Translations under genes and position numbers: made by a program
Notes under the pieces: model-generated
Database searches by the model: none
What the model was told of the DNA's origin: nothing
The model's input: only the letters and a program-made list of their open reading frames with translations
From: Triglochin maritima
Taxonomy: Eukaryota > Streptophyta > Magnoliopsida > Alismatales > Juncaginaceae
Direction of reading: 5' to 3'
Length of the DNA: 64,000 nucleotides
Assembly (NCBI GenBank): GCA_963682175.1
Contig: OY821782.1
Location: forward strand, 25,503,741 to 25,567,740
Shown here: one piece after another, positions 1 through 10,109 of the stretch
Layout of the letters: every line of letters starts with the position of its first letter
Position numbering within the stretch: position 1 is the first letter of the stretch

Positions 1-485
1 GGTTTTAACCAGCTTGGACTCAAGTGGACCGGATCCGTATTTCACTAAATTTGAGATATGGAAACTGAGCCAGTAAGGTTTGCTTTGTAACCAAATCGAA
101 CAAATAGGGTCCGGTTAAAAATCGAATTAGTTTCTTTTTAATTTGTAATATAAATTAAAAAACTATTACTAATATTAGTTTATTGTTAAAAAAATAGATT
201 TTAGAATTTTAGATTAAAATACTATTACGTTGAGGTTAATTAAGGGCTAAATTGATATTAAATAGCTGAGGTCATATCATAAAATTTTTAAAAAAATTAC
301 CGGATAGAACCTGAAGGAATCCTTTTTTTTATAATTGTTAATTGCATTAGATAAAGGAAAAACTATTAACACGATCCTTCGAAAGTTAACAACATAATAC
401 AATCCAAATACTTAGGGTGGGTTTGTGCGCTCGGAATCGGGGAAAAATAAGGGAAAGGAAGGGAGTTTCCGTTTAACCATCCTAA
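1..485. other. AT-rich sequence, no gene seen
   Basis: No open frame, RNA gene or recognisable transposon. The stretch is AT-rich with runs of A and T, and ends in the TAA that serves as left target duplication of the adjoining MITE. Confidence 0.5.
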
Positions 486-1009
486 GAGCACCCTTAACGG
501 GGCAAAAAAAACCCAGGCGCCCCGACACCTCAGCAATTTTAATAATAAAAAATTGCTAACGAAAAAAACTGGGCGTGATTTCGGGCGGCCTGCCGCCCGA
601 AATTACGCCCCAGGCGCCTCCAGGCGCCTGGAGAAAGCTTGGTGGGGGGGGGCACGTGTCCCCCCACCACTGGTCAATTTTTTTTTTTGTTTTTTTAATT
701 TTCTGTTTTTGTGTTTAGAAAATGTTTTTAAAATCATTTAAAAATGTTTTTTCAAATATTTTTTATGAAAATAAGTTTTTTATTTGTTTATATTTTCTAG
801 AATTTTTTGATAATTTTTCGTGTTTTGCTTAAAATTGACCCCGAAATGACGTGTAGGGGAGAGAATGCAGGGCGCCCGGGGTAGCCCGGGCATGGATAAG
901 AGGGTTTTTGGGGTGGGTTGGGTGAGCTGATGTGGAAGAGAGAGAAGCTGACGTGGCAGAGAGAGAATGCAGGGCGCCCGGGGTAGCCCGGGCGCTGTTA
1001 AACATGCTC
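486..1009. mobile_element. PIF/Harbinger-type MITE, 524 bp
   Basis: The segment is flanked by TAA on both sides (483-485 and 1010-1012), the 3-bp duplication typical of PIF/Harbinger transposons. Its ends form imperfect inverted repeats: GAGCACCCTTAACGGGGC on the left and, on the other strand, GAGCATGTTTAACAGCGC on the right. No transposase is present, so it is non-autonomous. The interior has strong hairpins: arms 572-589 and 592-609 pair over 18 bp with one mismatch and a 2-nt loop, and 973-995 holds a 9-bp GC stem. The GC-rich segment at 861-891 is repeated at 963-993. Short open frames inside follow from low complexity and are not genes. A relative lies at 63263-63573. Confidence 0.8.
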
Positions 1010-1743
1010 TAAGGGGGTTGTTTGTGCATTCGTGGGAACTCATGTCCATTTTCCTTTCTTTTTCCTGGTATTAAAGAAATTTTATCCTCCCATTTCTCAT
1101 ATTTTCACCTCAGAATCCGAAGGAGAGCAAGAACCTCTCTCCACCCATTATACCTCCGTGATTTGGGGTTAGGGTTCTGACGGCGAGTTGGGTTGAGTTT
1201 TGCTAGAGTTCCTACGGTGAGAAAAGTCTAGGTGCTGATGGTTGTGTGCTTCAGACGGTGTTGGGGGTGAGGTGTTGTACGTGGCGATGACTCCGACAAC
1301 AACGGATTTACGCTCTAGCGACTACCATCCTTGACAAAGGTTTTTTAATGTTCTTGGTCAAAACCTGTTATTTGTTGTAAAATGGTTCCTTTTGTCTGAA
1401 TTCATTGTTAACAGAAAGTGGATTTCTTTTTTGTTGTAATACTTCATTTTCCATGAAATGACTATCATGAATAAATTTGGCAAGACTTTGTCTTAAGTAT
1501 CTTCTAGGAGAGTACTAATCCCCAAAACTCCAGAACTCATGTTCTATCTTAAAGAGAACTCTGAAACTGGGTAAAATTCTAGAAGATTTTTGTGGTCATG
1601 GTCTCACGGATTGTGGGCACATCACCAGCAGAGAATATGCCAAAATCCGAGGCTGGGAGATGGTCTAAAACTTAAATCACAAGAGAAAGAGATACATTTT
1701 TTGTTGCAAAACATAAATAAAAATATTGGTGTTTGGATTCAAG
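1010..1743. other. Intergenic sequence, no gene seen
   Basis: No coding frame or RNA gene can be supported. A pyrimidine-rich stretch near 1070-1160 resembles a plant 5' untranslated region, but no coding sequence follows it. Confidence 0.4.
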
Positions 1744-1903
1744 ACTGGATTGTGATGCTTGTCTCAACTTTTCCCCAAACATTGGTCATACTGGATTGTG
1801 ATGCTTATCTCAATTTTTTTCCAAACATTGCCCATACTTGAACATACGCTTGTGAAGACTGGATTGTGATGCTTGTCTCAATTTTTTCCTAAACATTGGT
1901 CAT
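1744..1903 (+). repeat. 46-bp minisatellite, three copies
   Basis: Copies lie at 1744-1789, 1790-1835 and 1858-1903. Each starts ACTGGATTGTGATGCTT and contains AAACATTG near its end. The first two abut; the third follows a 22-bp spacer. They differ by a few substitutions, so the array is not recent. Confidence 0.85.
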
Positions 1904-3229
1904 GGAAAATAGTTGAGCATACACGGTTGTGACTTGGATGTTTGGATTGAAGACTGGATTGGACTGAAGATCTGCAAACACTGTAATTAATTTCACGGGG
2001 ACAATTTTTCTCCTGGCTCTTCTTGGTGGATTCCTCTGATGTTTTCTTCACCACGTACCATATCTACTTGTTTAGTGCCACCATTGAGTTCATTTATAAA
2101 TTAGTTTGTTGTGGTTTATTCTTTTTGGAGCACACACATTCTTATCCTGTGAACTTCTGAGCATTTTTATGTCTGAATTTAATTTTTGTTGGCATGTTGT
2201 TTTTATTTGAGAGTAGCACAGCCAAAGGTGTTTGGTGGTAAGCAAGTGACTAACTTCCCAAAAACACCCCAAAGTTGTAGGAGACAACTTAGATTATCTC
2301 GATGACATCAATATTGAAGAGGTAGAGGCTTATCAAATATGAGAAATATGACAAATTCTATGTGGGTTCGTTGAATATTAACAGTTATGTAGGTTGACAT
2401 TATGTGGTTTGGATTATAATATTATTGTTTTTAAAGCAACATATTTTCATTTATAAATGAAATTGTAGCTACAAAGTTTTCTCGTAGTTTATGTTGTTGG
2501 CACAAACAACTGGAAATTGTTAATAGTCGGATTTCATAGACAAAACACAAACAATAGAATTTGGTAAAAAATAAACTACTTTCCATTGGATTCTGTTTTC
2601 TTCTACTTTCTGTTTCACTCCTAATATCAATTTCCGGAATTTTTCGCACCACTAAACCCCCCTTAGCCTCCAGTTTCCAACCTATATGGTTGTTGAATGT
2701 TACAAAAGCATTCCCACAAAATATGCTGCAATCTAGCCATAACCTTCTTGTCAAGTGTCTATTGTTGAAACCGAGTTGGTGTAGTGTGGTAGAAAATTGG
2801 TGGCCTTGAACACCCTAACTCGTTCCTCTGCTACTACAGTTTCTTCTGCAACTATCACCGCTTCTTCCTTAGATTGCTCCTCAAATTTAGCCTAGTGATT
2901 AGTTTCTCCATTTCGCTCTCAGTTGGATCAGCCACTGCATTTGATTGTTGAGCAGGGGCCTCTACAGTTGGGGAGTTGGCCGGTTGTGAGGTGCGGCAGA
3001 TAGTAATGGTAACTGACACCGGTGAGAAGTTATCAAAAGGAGCCCTTTTAATACGGACTTGTGATAGCTCATCGGCTACTCTCTTTCTAGATCATGTCCA
3101 AAGCAAAAAAAAAAAAATCAAAGCATTCATTAATCACGTGAGAAAAGGTATTTGAAGTTTGTCGAAAAACTCAATTATTTCTTTCTTCCCAAATAATCCA
3201 ACAAAAACAATTTAAAAGGTTGTTTCATT
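1904..3229. other. Intergenic sequence, no recognised gene
   Basis: Two short open frames on opposite strands overlap here (2431-2754 minus, 107 codons; 2561-2809 plus, 82 codons). Neither shows a known motif, and mutual overlap suggests chance. The right part may be more decayed LINE sequence continuing from 3230-3500. Confidence 0.35.
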
Positions 3230-3500
3230 CTTCAGTATTCAACCGAGTTGGTTTGACGCATGAATTCAGAACTAAGTCCTAAGGCTATGTTTATGTTTAT
3301 CGCAACTCCAACATCCCAAAACTAGCGTACAAACGCACAACTGAAAAATAAATGCTCAATGATTATGCTTCCATGCCACACATTGGGCATATAGGATCAA
3401 TTTGGATTTGTCTTTTCAAGATTCTATCTCTTATTAGTAGCTTTCTTTAGTACATAATCCAAAGAAATATTTTTACTTTGGGAGGGCTATTTCACCATAT
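3230..3500 (-). pseudogene. LINE ORF2 C-terminal fragment (zf-RVT region)
   Basis: Read on the minus strand, this segment carries the cysteine-rich region that follows reverse transcriptase in plant L1-type LINEs. A stretch beginning KVKIFLWIM leads, past a stop, to RKLLIRDRILKR and then CPMCGMEA. After a frameshift EHLFFSCAFVR follows, then FWDVGV. In this family the CxxC and later HxxxxxC residues bind a metal. Several stops and at least one frameshift make it a relic. LINE reverse transcriptase (6363-7145) and endonuclease (26534-27375) lie farther right on the same strand in the order expected of one element, so all three may derive from one LINE. Confidence 0.7.
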
Positions 3501-4521
3501 TTGCTTAAACAACAATTAATGGGTATCCTGATCAATTAGATAATGATAAAACTTTTTTACCGTAAAGACTTTTGTTGTTGTTTAGGGTCCATTAACACTT
3601 ATATTATGTTACTTGGGGGTGTTTGTGCATAGGAAACTACTAGAAAATAATTTTGTAGTCAAAGGAGACCAGAGGAAATCAGTTTCTCTTTGACCAATGT
3701 TCTGTTGTCTGTGCAAGTCATCGGAATCCACTGGAAAATTTAGAAACTTAATTCATTAACTATCATTTATGGAAAATTGATATTATTTCTAAATGTATAA
3801 TTTTAGTGTGAGAGTATGTTGTACATTAGGATTTAAATAGACATTGCACATTTTATTTTAATTTAACTCAAAAAATATGGTGTGAATTATATATTATATA
3901 CATATGTCTTGTTGAAGAGTAAATTAATTAATAAGATTATTGTAGTCATGTACTATTAAACAATACACTAAATTAAAATTTGCATAATATTTTATTTTAA
4001 CAAGACAATATAAAGTTCAAGTGTATTCTTATGGTTAATCTTTATTTTCTAGTTTTATGGTATAATTTTGTAACATATTGTCATGGTTGTTTAAAAATAA
4101 ATATATTGTTTAATTTTTAAAATATGATTTAATGTTTTTGTAGTTAAGATTTTATGTAATAAAAATAATTATTAAATAAGTTTGATAGACGTGTACATGA
4201 TTTACAAATTTGATGTATTTTCCGTCGGTTTCCTTAGGGGTATGTGAAACTGAGGGAAAAGATTTTAGTGCATTCTGGATGGTAGTAGGAAATAAAGGGG
4301 AAATATTTTTCTTTTTCAAGACTGACACTAACATCAGGAATTTTTTTGGTCAAAGGCAATTGTTTTCTTTTCTTTGTACATAAAGTAAAACTCATTTATT
4401 TCATCCTCCGTTGTGGAGTTAGTGAATTAGTTGCTAAACACCAGAAGTTATTGATGCATATAAGATTTTGCTTTGATTTTTGGAAGAGTTCCAATGGCTA
4501 GTTGCTATTTGTGTATTGTTA
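3501..4521. other. AT-rich intergenic sequence
   Basis: Strongly AT-rich, with no supported gene. TA at 4522-4523 is the left target duplication of the next element. Confidence 0.4.
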
Positions 4522-4737
4522 TACTCCCTCTGTCCCAATTTAATCTTCCCACTTTCCATATTGGGGTGTCCCAATTTAATCTTCCCATTTTAAAGAAAAG
4601 ACTAAAATGCCCACCCTAAGACCTACTACCCTCTTTCACCTTCTCATAACCCCAAACCTGCGGCCTCCCTCTTTCTCCCTTCCACTCTTCTCCTCTATCT
4701 CTCTTTCACCCTTTTCAGCCGCTTGTGATCTGCAAGC

Positions 4738-5043
4738 ATGGCAACGAACCCTCCCCAATCTACAACATGCGACCCTGTTGTTCTTCAACCGCTTGTGAAT
4801 GAGTCGATTCTAGCTGATTTTGTTGTCCTCGATACATATGAGGCGAAGGAGCTTCGTGGCGACGTCGAGGATGATGCTGGCTCAAAGAACCCTCCTCCTG
4901 TGGTTGACCCGACGGTGAATGAGGCGGACGTGGAGGATGATGTCGACCCATACTACCATAAGCTCTCTCTACGACAACAACAATTTTTCAACAAGATGTT
5001 TGATCTTTTTTATCCTTGCGCAAAAGGATTGCTTTTAAAATAA
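4738..5043 (+). CDS. Uncharacterised 101-aa acidic protein inside the Stowaway-like element
   Basis: The frame opens with ATG after a long CT-rich stretch resembling a 5' untranslated region and ends with TAA, for 101 codons. The product is acidic in the middle (repeated VEDD) and ends in a more hydrophobic part (KLSLRQQQFFNKMF). There is no signal peptide or membrane helix. I do not recognise the family. It could be the first exon of a host gene captured by the transposon, a remnant of the parental transposase N-terminus, or a chance frame. A tandem NEADVEDD-like pattern (VNES... then VNEADVEDD) suggests an internal duplication. Confidence that it is expressed is low. Confidence 0.3.
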   Translation: MATNPPQSTTCDPVVLQPLVNESILADFVVLDTYEAKELRGDVEDDAGSKNPPPVVDPTVNEADVEDDVDPYYHKLSLRQQQFFNKMFDLFYPCAKGLLLK

Positions 5044-5550
5044 GGGTGGTTTGTTCCTTTATCCCTCTCCCCTACCTCTGTGTTTTTGGATTTTTGGGAT
5101 TAATTTGGCAACCTCTCTTCAACTTGCCTTCCTGACAATGATGCAAGAGCACCTTAAAAATTATTTGCTTCTCCCCATTGTTCTGCCTTCTAGAGTTTGT
5201 GGAGCTTGTTGTTGCTTCTGATTCCATTTGTGTGTGATTTGATCTTCCTTGCTTGCACAACTCTATGGGTGAACTGTAATGAGTGTTGAAATCAGTTAAC
5301 TCCACTTTTATGAGTTTGTTTGATTATGTTGGTTTGCTTTGTGGTGTTTGTAATGGGTGTGTGTTGTAACTGCCTTATTTATAGGCCTTCAACCAGAAAG
5401 TGAAATTGTAGCACCAATTTTGAAATTTTGGCACCAATTCCTTAATTTTGGCACCAACTCTTAAAATTTGCATAAGTTCTTTAAACTTTCAACTAAATAC
5501 TTAAATTTACCCTCCAAAATTTTGGAGTTTTCTTTTCAAAAAAAGGACAA

Positions 5551-5813
5551 GACTGAGTTTGGACAATCGTGTCCAAAACATTGTCCATTCTAGACTGAGT
5601 TTGGACTGAGCCAGGCACTGCTGCATTGAGGGACACACTGCTGAATTGCGGGCCACACTACTACATTGAGGGACGCACTGTTGGACTGAGGGACTCACTG
5701 CTGGACTGCGGGACATAGCCTCTGGGCTGAGGGATAGAGTTTCTGGATTGAGTCTTGACTGAGTTTGGACAATCGTGTCCAGAATCGTGTCAATTCTGGA
5801 CTGAGTATGGACA
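5551..5813 (+). repeat. 57-bp direct repeat bracketing a minisatellite
   Basis: A segment beginning GACTGAGTTTGGACAATCG occurs at 5551-5607 and again at 5757-5813, with the minisatellite between. The repeat shares its GACTGAG core with the minisatellite, so the whole block probably grew by slippage from one precursor. Confidence 0.7.
5614..5752 (+). repeat. 20-21-bp minisatellite, about seven copies
   Basis: Units of the form GGACACACTGCTGAATTGCG repeat at 5631, 5651, 5671, 5691 and 5711. A partial copy precedes them and a 21-bp variant follows at 5732. Copies differ at several positions. The period is not a multiple of three and no credible coding frame uses it. Confidence 0.8.
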
Positions 5814-5932
5814 GAATGTGAGCAGTCTAGTCCCCACTACACAATGATAGTATTGGAAATTAGATGCAAAAATACTTCACCTTGGTCCTAGTGCCCAAAA
5901 GAAATGGGAAGACCAAAATGGGACAGAGGGAT

Positions 5933-6362
5933 TACCATTTATCAAACCCAAACATAATCACATCTCCTCTTCCAATCGTGACATCGCTTAGGTTACATAA
6001 CGTTGGGATCCAAATCCAAGTTACTAGATCCCTAAAACTCGGGGATATTAAATGTTGTTTTTAGGAAATAAGCCAACTCTTCGTTTGAATTTTGATATTT
6101 GTTTCGATAATTGAATTGCAAAGTGATTAATTGCCTCTTAGTACATCCCACAATTTTTCATTCGGAGACAAAGGTTGTGTTTTTCAATATTTATTATTGC
6201 CTTTTAGGTAGACAAACTTTTTACCATTTTACCAAAAAAAAATTAATTTAGATTGTTCCATCGAATTATTTCACAGGAAATTTCAACGAATGCAATCTAT
6301 TTTACCTATGCTTCTTTTTGGCGTGTTTAGACATGTCACGTAGTAGGAGGCAATTCGAGTAA
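5933..6362. other. Intergenic sequence, no gene seen
   Basis: AT-rich DNA between the Stowaway-like element and the LINE relic. No supported feature. Confidence 0.4.
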
Positions 6363-7145
6363 TCACTGATTTATCATTGTGACTCTCCCGCCAATGGATA
6401 AGTGTTTCGTCATCCAACTTCCATCTTTATTTTTCATTTTTTGAAGTATTGGATATGGATTCCACAGAGATTGGGGTTCCGATTTTGCTTGTAGTGGGAT
6501 ACCCAAGTATTTGAATGAGAGCACGCTTATATCACATCCAAGGACATTTTGAAAAGTTGTCAGCTCTGTTTTGGCAACGTGTATTCTCAGAGATACTGGA
6601 TTTTTCAAAGTGAAATTTTAACCCTGAGATGTGTTCAAATATTGCTAGAATTCAATTTGTGTTTATGACGTCATTCTCACATGGCTTCAGAAATAAAATC
6701 GTGTTGTCCGTGAACTACATATTGAGAATGATCTCCTATCCCAAGGTGGTGCCCTAAATGATTCTGTTTCGCACTCCATGATGGAGTATTACTTAGAAAG
6801 TTTGTGACAATAATAAACAAAAGAGGCGACAAGAGATCCCCTTGCCTGACTCCATTTTTCTTTCAAAATACCCTTCTAGGTTGCCATTTAAGGAGGTAAT
6901 GCCTAATTCTTTCCAATCGCACCAAGTTACAGTTCATCCAAGCCTTTAAGTTAGCCAATAGGAAATTCCAATCCAGTTGATCAAAAGCTTTTTCAAACTC
7001 TAGTTTTAGATTTTTTCCTGAATTCCTCCCTTTGTGAAGGTGGTGAGCCACTTCCTGTGTGCTGCCACAGTGTCAGTGATTTGTCTACCTTTTAGAAATG
7101 GTGTTAAAGTTGGTACAATGTCATTTATGCCTTCGAGATAATATT
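6363..7145 (-). pseudogene. LINE reverse transcriptase fragment
   Basis: On the minus strand, from 7145 leftward, the translation shows plant L1-type reverse transcriptase blocks in order. FLKGRQITDTV comes first, then KLEFEKAFDQLDWNFLL (first catalytic Asp region), then GVRQGDLLSPLLFII near 6840-6790. The catalytic Y/F-ADD block near 6690-6720 follows, and finally KYLGIPL and LSIGGRVTMIN near 6375-6520. The catalytic block has decayed to FTDNTILFL with a stop just before it, so ADD became TDN. The enzyme would copy LINE RNA at a nicked target; this copy cannot be active. The left edge of copia-1 truncates it at about 7146. Confidence 0.85.
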
Positions 7146-7155
7146 ATAGGTACAC

Positions 7156-7908
7156 GAAACTGATCATGAGGAGTTCTTGTATGATAGATCCAGAGCAGTT
7201 CATGATGAGACTGATCATGAGGAGATCTTATATGATAGATCCAGAGCAGTTCATGATAGGACAATCGCCTTGATTAGGAATCAAGATGAGATCCTCTATG
7301 TTGGCGAGGATTGACATGAATGTTCCCACGATTCATGTGACCTATAGAAGCCAAGTGCGAGCATCACATGTGGCGCCAGGTGGCACCTGTATGGTGTTAA
7401 GGCGACAATGATGAAGCTCGGGTCAGGCGCAGAGGGGGTGCGACTGGACTAAGACTTCTATGATGTTGAGAGACAGACATACTATTGTGTACAGTATGAT
7501 CCACCATAACATGTTTGTCATACAACATGTGCTGAGCGACCATTTGGAAGTGAAAGGATGGATCCCTGCTCCTTCACTGTGTGAGTCCAAGACTTGATTG
7601 TCATTAGTTGCCCTCAGTGACCTTCGACGACACCATGAAGCAAAGAGTTGATGTGGCTACTTTGGGATGTTATCTATGACCATGAGAGATTCGGTCTAAA
7701 GAGGCATCTTCGGGAAAAGAGTCAACTCTGAGTGTAATGGTGGTCTGGGGGGACGGGAAAGGTTTGACTACTCGACTGCACTAAAAGTATTTGCTGGGCC
7801 CAACTGTATTGGATACAGTAGCAAGTACCTTGAGGACAAGAAGGTATTCTCTCCGAGAGATCGAGATACCGTTCATGTTAAGTGAGTTTCTGAGTAAACC
7901 TGGGGAAC
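7156..7908 (+). repeat. Copy of the copia-1 3' internal segment, left of the left LTR
   Basis: This stretch is nearly identical to 25057-25761, which lies between the end of copia-1 pol and its right LTR. Here it lies outside the element, directly left of the left LTR. Its first 51 bp are tandemly duplicated (7156-7206 and 7207-7257), whereas the right copy has one unit. Either a second family member once stood here in tandem and was mostly deleted, or the true LTR begins farther upstream than I place it. No protein is encoded. Confidence 0.7.
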
Positions 7909-8518
7909 TGTGATGTGCATTTTGACTGCTTATTTGTTGTTTTATGAGGATGTTGTCATTCTGGCATTCTAGTAACGTTTCTAGTTTGAGACTCCTAAAT
8001 TACAGGTGCATCACCGGTCGCACGACCCATTTGTCCGTATGATCGGAAGAGTACATGTGTCGGGGACACAGATGGTCGTGTATCGAGGATACATGATTAG
8101 AGACTTGCGTATTGTGGATGTGTACTTGGAGAGAGGAGTAGTTGTATGTTGATTGACATCATTTCATGCTTATATTTGTATCTTATATCCATTATCTTTC
8201 ACCTAAACAATGCTATGTTACATGTTTTATGTTTAGTTTTCAGGAATAAATAAGTTTGAAGAGATGAATCATAAAAGAACCCAAAAGTTGGGAAAAACGA
8301 CTGAATTGTGAGATCTGGGGACTAAGATGCAAGGGAGAAGGACCTGAATGTAAGACAGAAGGACCTAATAGTAAAACAGAATACTCCACACCATCATGGG
8401 GAGTATTTTAGCAATTCGATTCGGGTCGGAGCTCCAACAAACCAAGTGAATGCATCCAAGACCAACAAATATATCAAGAAAAGCTCACAACAAAAATAAG
8501 CAGGATCTGAACCATATA

Positions 8519-8557
8519 GACCGCCAATTGGCGGTCCAAGACCGCTAATTGGCGGTC
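8519..8557 (+). promoter_or_regulatory. Tandem dyad pair in LTR U3
   Basis: GACCGCCAATTGGCGGTC at 8519-8536 is a perfect 18-bp palindrome. A one-base variant follows at 8540-8557, 21 bp downstream. Each centre contains inverted CCAAT boxes (CCAATTGG). The pair lies about 120 bp upstream of the TATA box. Confidence 0.7.
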
Positions 8558-8676
8558 CATTTTGGCCCAAATCCGTTAAAATTTCTCCAGCACATGTATT
8601 AGAGGATTTTTAGGCTATTTTTGGTATCTGTTTAGTCCCACATCGAGGGATTGTCCCGATTTGCCTTTTTCCATGG

Positions 8677-8686
8677 CTATAAATAG
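8677..8686 (+). promoter_or_regulatory. TATA box of the solo LTR
   Basis: CTATAAATAG, conserved in position in all Athila-like LTRs of the window; transcription would start about 30 bp downstream. Confidence 0.7.
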
Positions 8687-9509
8687 AACTCTTCACCTTC
8701 CATTGTAATCACTCCATATTTTAAGTGGCTATTCTTCCTACTAGAAGTGAGGCCTTGAAGCACACACTAAAGTAGGAGGATGCTACTTGAAATGTGAGTC
8801 ATTTTATCAATAAAGTTTTGTGTTTTTTTCATTGTTTGTTTATGCTTCTTTTATTGTTTGTGCATGTTTTAGTTTAATCGTCTTTTATTTCTAGCTTAGT
8901 TTTAATATGCTTTCTTTTCTTAGTTTATTAATTAGTGTAATGTTTAGTGAGTAGTTCCATCCCCTTTAGGGGGTGGAGTAGATGTACATACATGCATTAG
9001 AGAATGAGATGAATGCTTTATTTTTGATGTGTTGATAAAACATGAATGTATGCTTGCTTGTTTAGGATAGAATTTATAACTTGATGAGTTTTGCCAAAAT
9101 GATTAGACACCTCTCATGCTTGTTTAAGTTCTGAAATAAACAACTTGCATATGTACATGTTAATCAACTAAGTTGGTGAATAGATTGATAGGTTTTGCCA
9201 TAACATTTAGACACTTCCTATGCTTGATAAACACCACCTTCATGTGCTTAAAGAATGTATTCTACACCCACCTCTTTGCATGTGTGCACTCACTCCACCC
9301 CTTAGGGGTTTTCCCATTTCTGTATTCCAGCATTCTTCCCTTGTTCTTAGCTTAGTTATTATTTCATTGTTTGGTTCTTCCTTTCGCATTTCCTACTTCT
9401 TAGCGTAATATAGAGTAGAGTAGCATAAACATCTTTCTCCCCCTATTTTGCCACTTGATTTCGTACAAGCACGAGGCTACTCACGTCCCTGAGGACGACC
9501 CGTACTTGC

Positions 9510-9527
9510 TACCGCTTCATCGCGGCT
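9510..9527 (+). promoter_or_regulatory. U5-end hairpin of the Athila-like LTR
   Basis: TACCGC-TTCATC-GCGGCT near the LTR 3' end can form a 5-6-bp stem with a 6-nt loop. The TTCA loop is kept in related LTRs at 15695, 22907, 28840, 35317, 41404, 46228 and 52500, whereas the stem sequence varies. Confidence 0.5.
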
Positions 9528-9811
9528 GTGCACTTGCGGTTTAAATAAAACGTTCAACTTATGTATCATGGATATATACATATGTGTCGGGGACACATAA
9601 AGAGGTGACATATTGTCATTGTGTGATTGTATGTATCAGGGATATATGCATATGTGTCGGGGACACAAAAGCAGATGACATGTTGTTATCGTGCTGTTGT
9701 GCAAGTGAAAGATATTGGATTAATCTAGGATTAATAAGATATTTGCCCGAAGCACTGACACATGGCGCGTCCCTATTGGACTACACATTTAAGGGTTTAG
9801 GGTGGAGCCAT

Positions 9812-9819
9812 CTATATAA
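9812..9819 (+). promoter_or_regulatory. TATA box of copia-1 left LTR
   Basis: CTATATAA within a GC-rich promoter-like region; the right LTR has the same box at 26250-26258. Confidence 0.65.
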
Positions 9820-10096
9820 GGAGGGGAGCCTCCCATTGGATGGAATAATAAGTGTGCAAACCCTAGCCTCCACCCACCCTAGCCGCCACCTTCTCTCTCT
9901 CCCATTTCGTCCCTCCACCTCCACCAAGCTCATTCTGTGGACTCTTGGGTTGTGGACTCGCGCTCCTTCTCCAAGATAGTAGGAGACCGACCGGTGAAAA
10001 TGATTCTGTAAGGTGACCTCCGATCTTCCTTCCGCTGCCACAAGTTCTCTCCAAGAAAGGTACTCCTGAACCTGTAGAATCGTTATTTGCTAACAT

Positions 10097-10109
10097 TGGT
10101 ACCAGAGCC
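10097..10109 (+). promoter_or_regulatory. copia-1 primer binding site (tRNA-iMet)
   Basis: TGGTACCAGAGCC follows the LTR end by one base and matches, with one change, the copia consensus TGGTATCAGAGC, which pairs with the 3' end of initiator tRNA-Met for minus-strand priming. Confidence 0.85.

Larger units (their letters stand above)
4524..5932. mobile_element. Stowaway-like (Tc1/mariner) element, 1.4 kb
   Basis: The left end reads CTCCCTCTGTCCCAATTTAA. The right end on the other strand reads ATCCCTCTGTCCCATTTTGG, then CTTCCCA in both. This is the inverted terminus typical of plant Stowaway/mariner elements. TA flanks both sides (4522-4523, 5933-5934), as expected for TA-target insertion. 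At 1409 bp it is much longer than a usual Stowaway MITE (under about 500 bp) and shorter than an autonomous mariner. It contains a 101-codon open frame (4738-5043) and a 20-bp minisatellite (5614-5752). No transposase DDD catalytic region was recognised. Confidence 0.75.
8150..9559 (+). mobile_element. Solo LTR of the Athila-like family (element A type), 1410 bp
   Basis: It begins TGATTGACATC and ends ACGTTCAACT, with TATGT duplicated at 8145-8149 and 9560-9564. It interrupts the copia-1 LTR, whose intact version at 25762-26533 has the uninterrupted site. Sequence and length match the LTRs of element A (1411 and 1391 bp) in the opposite orientation; the final A has become T. It is therefore a solo LTR left by LTR-LTR recombination of an element inserted after copia-1. 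It carries a dyad pair, a TATA box and the family U5 hairpin. Short open frames in it recur in every LTR copy and are not genes. Confidence 0.9.
7909..10095 (+). mobile_element. copia-1 left LTR, split by a solo LTR
   Basis: The LTR begins TGTGATGTGC after ACCTGGGGAAC and ends TTGCTAACA, directly before an initiator-tRNA-Met primer site. Without the inserted solo LTR (8150-9559) and one copy of its target duplication, the length is 772 bp, identical to the right LTR at 25762-26533. Agreement between the copies is high. A TATA box lies at 9812-9819. The left edge was chosen from the TG start and its match to the ACA end. An upstream start cannot be excluded because similarity continues to 7156. 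Confidence 0.7.

Noticed and set aside
3613..4340. Possible MITE starting GGGGGTGTTTGTGCATAGG
   Set aside because: A similar start occurs near 1013, but no matching right terminus or target duplication could be found.
8519..8557. CRISPR-like repeats
   Set aside because: Short doubled dyads with 3-bp spacers in plant LTRs; no array, no spacers of 25-40 bp, no cas genes.
9173..9355. Open frame MVNRLIGFAITFRHF... conserved at 9173, 16082 (minus) and 23294 (minus)
   Set aside because: It recurs only because it lies in three copies of the same LTR. It breaks or changes length between copies and has no upstream start context, so it is not a gene.
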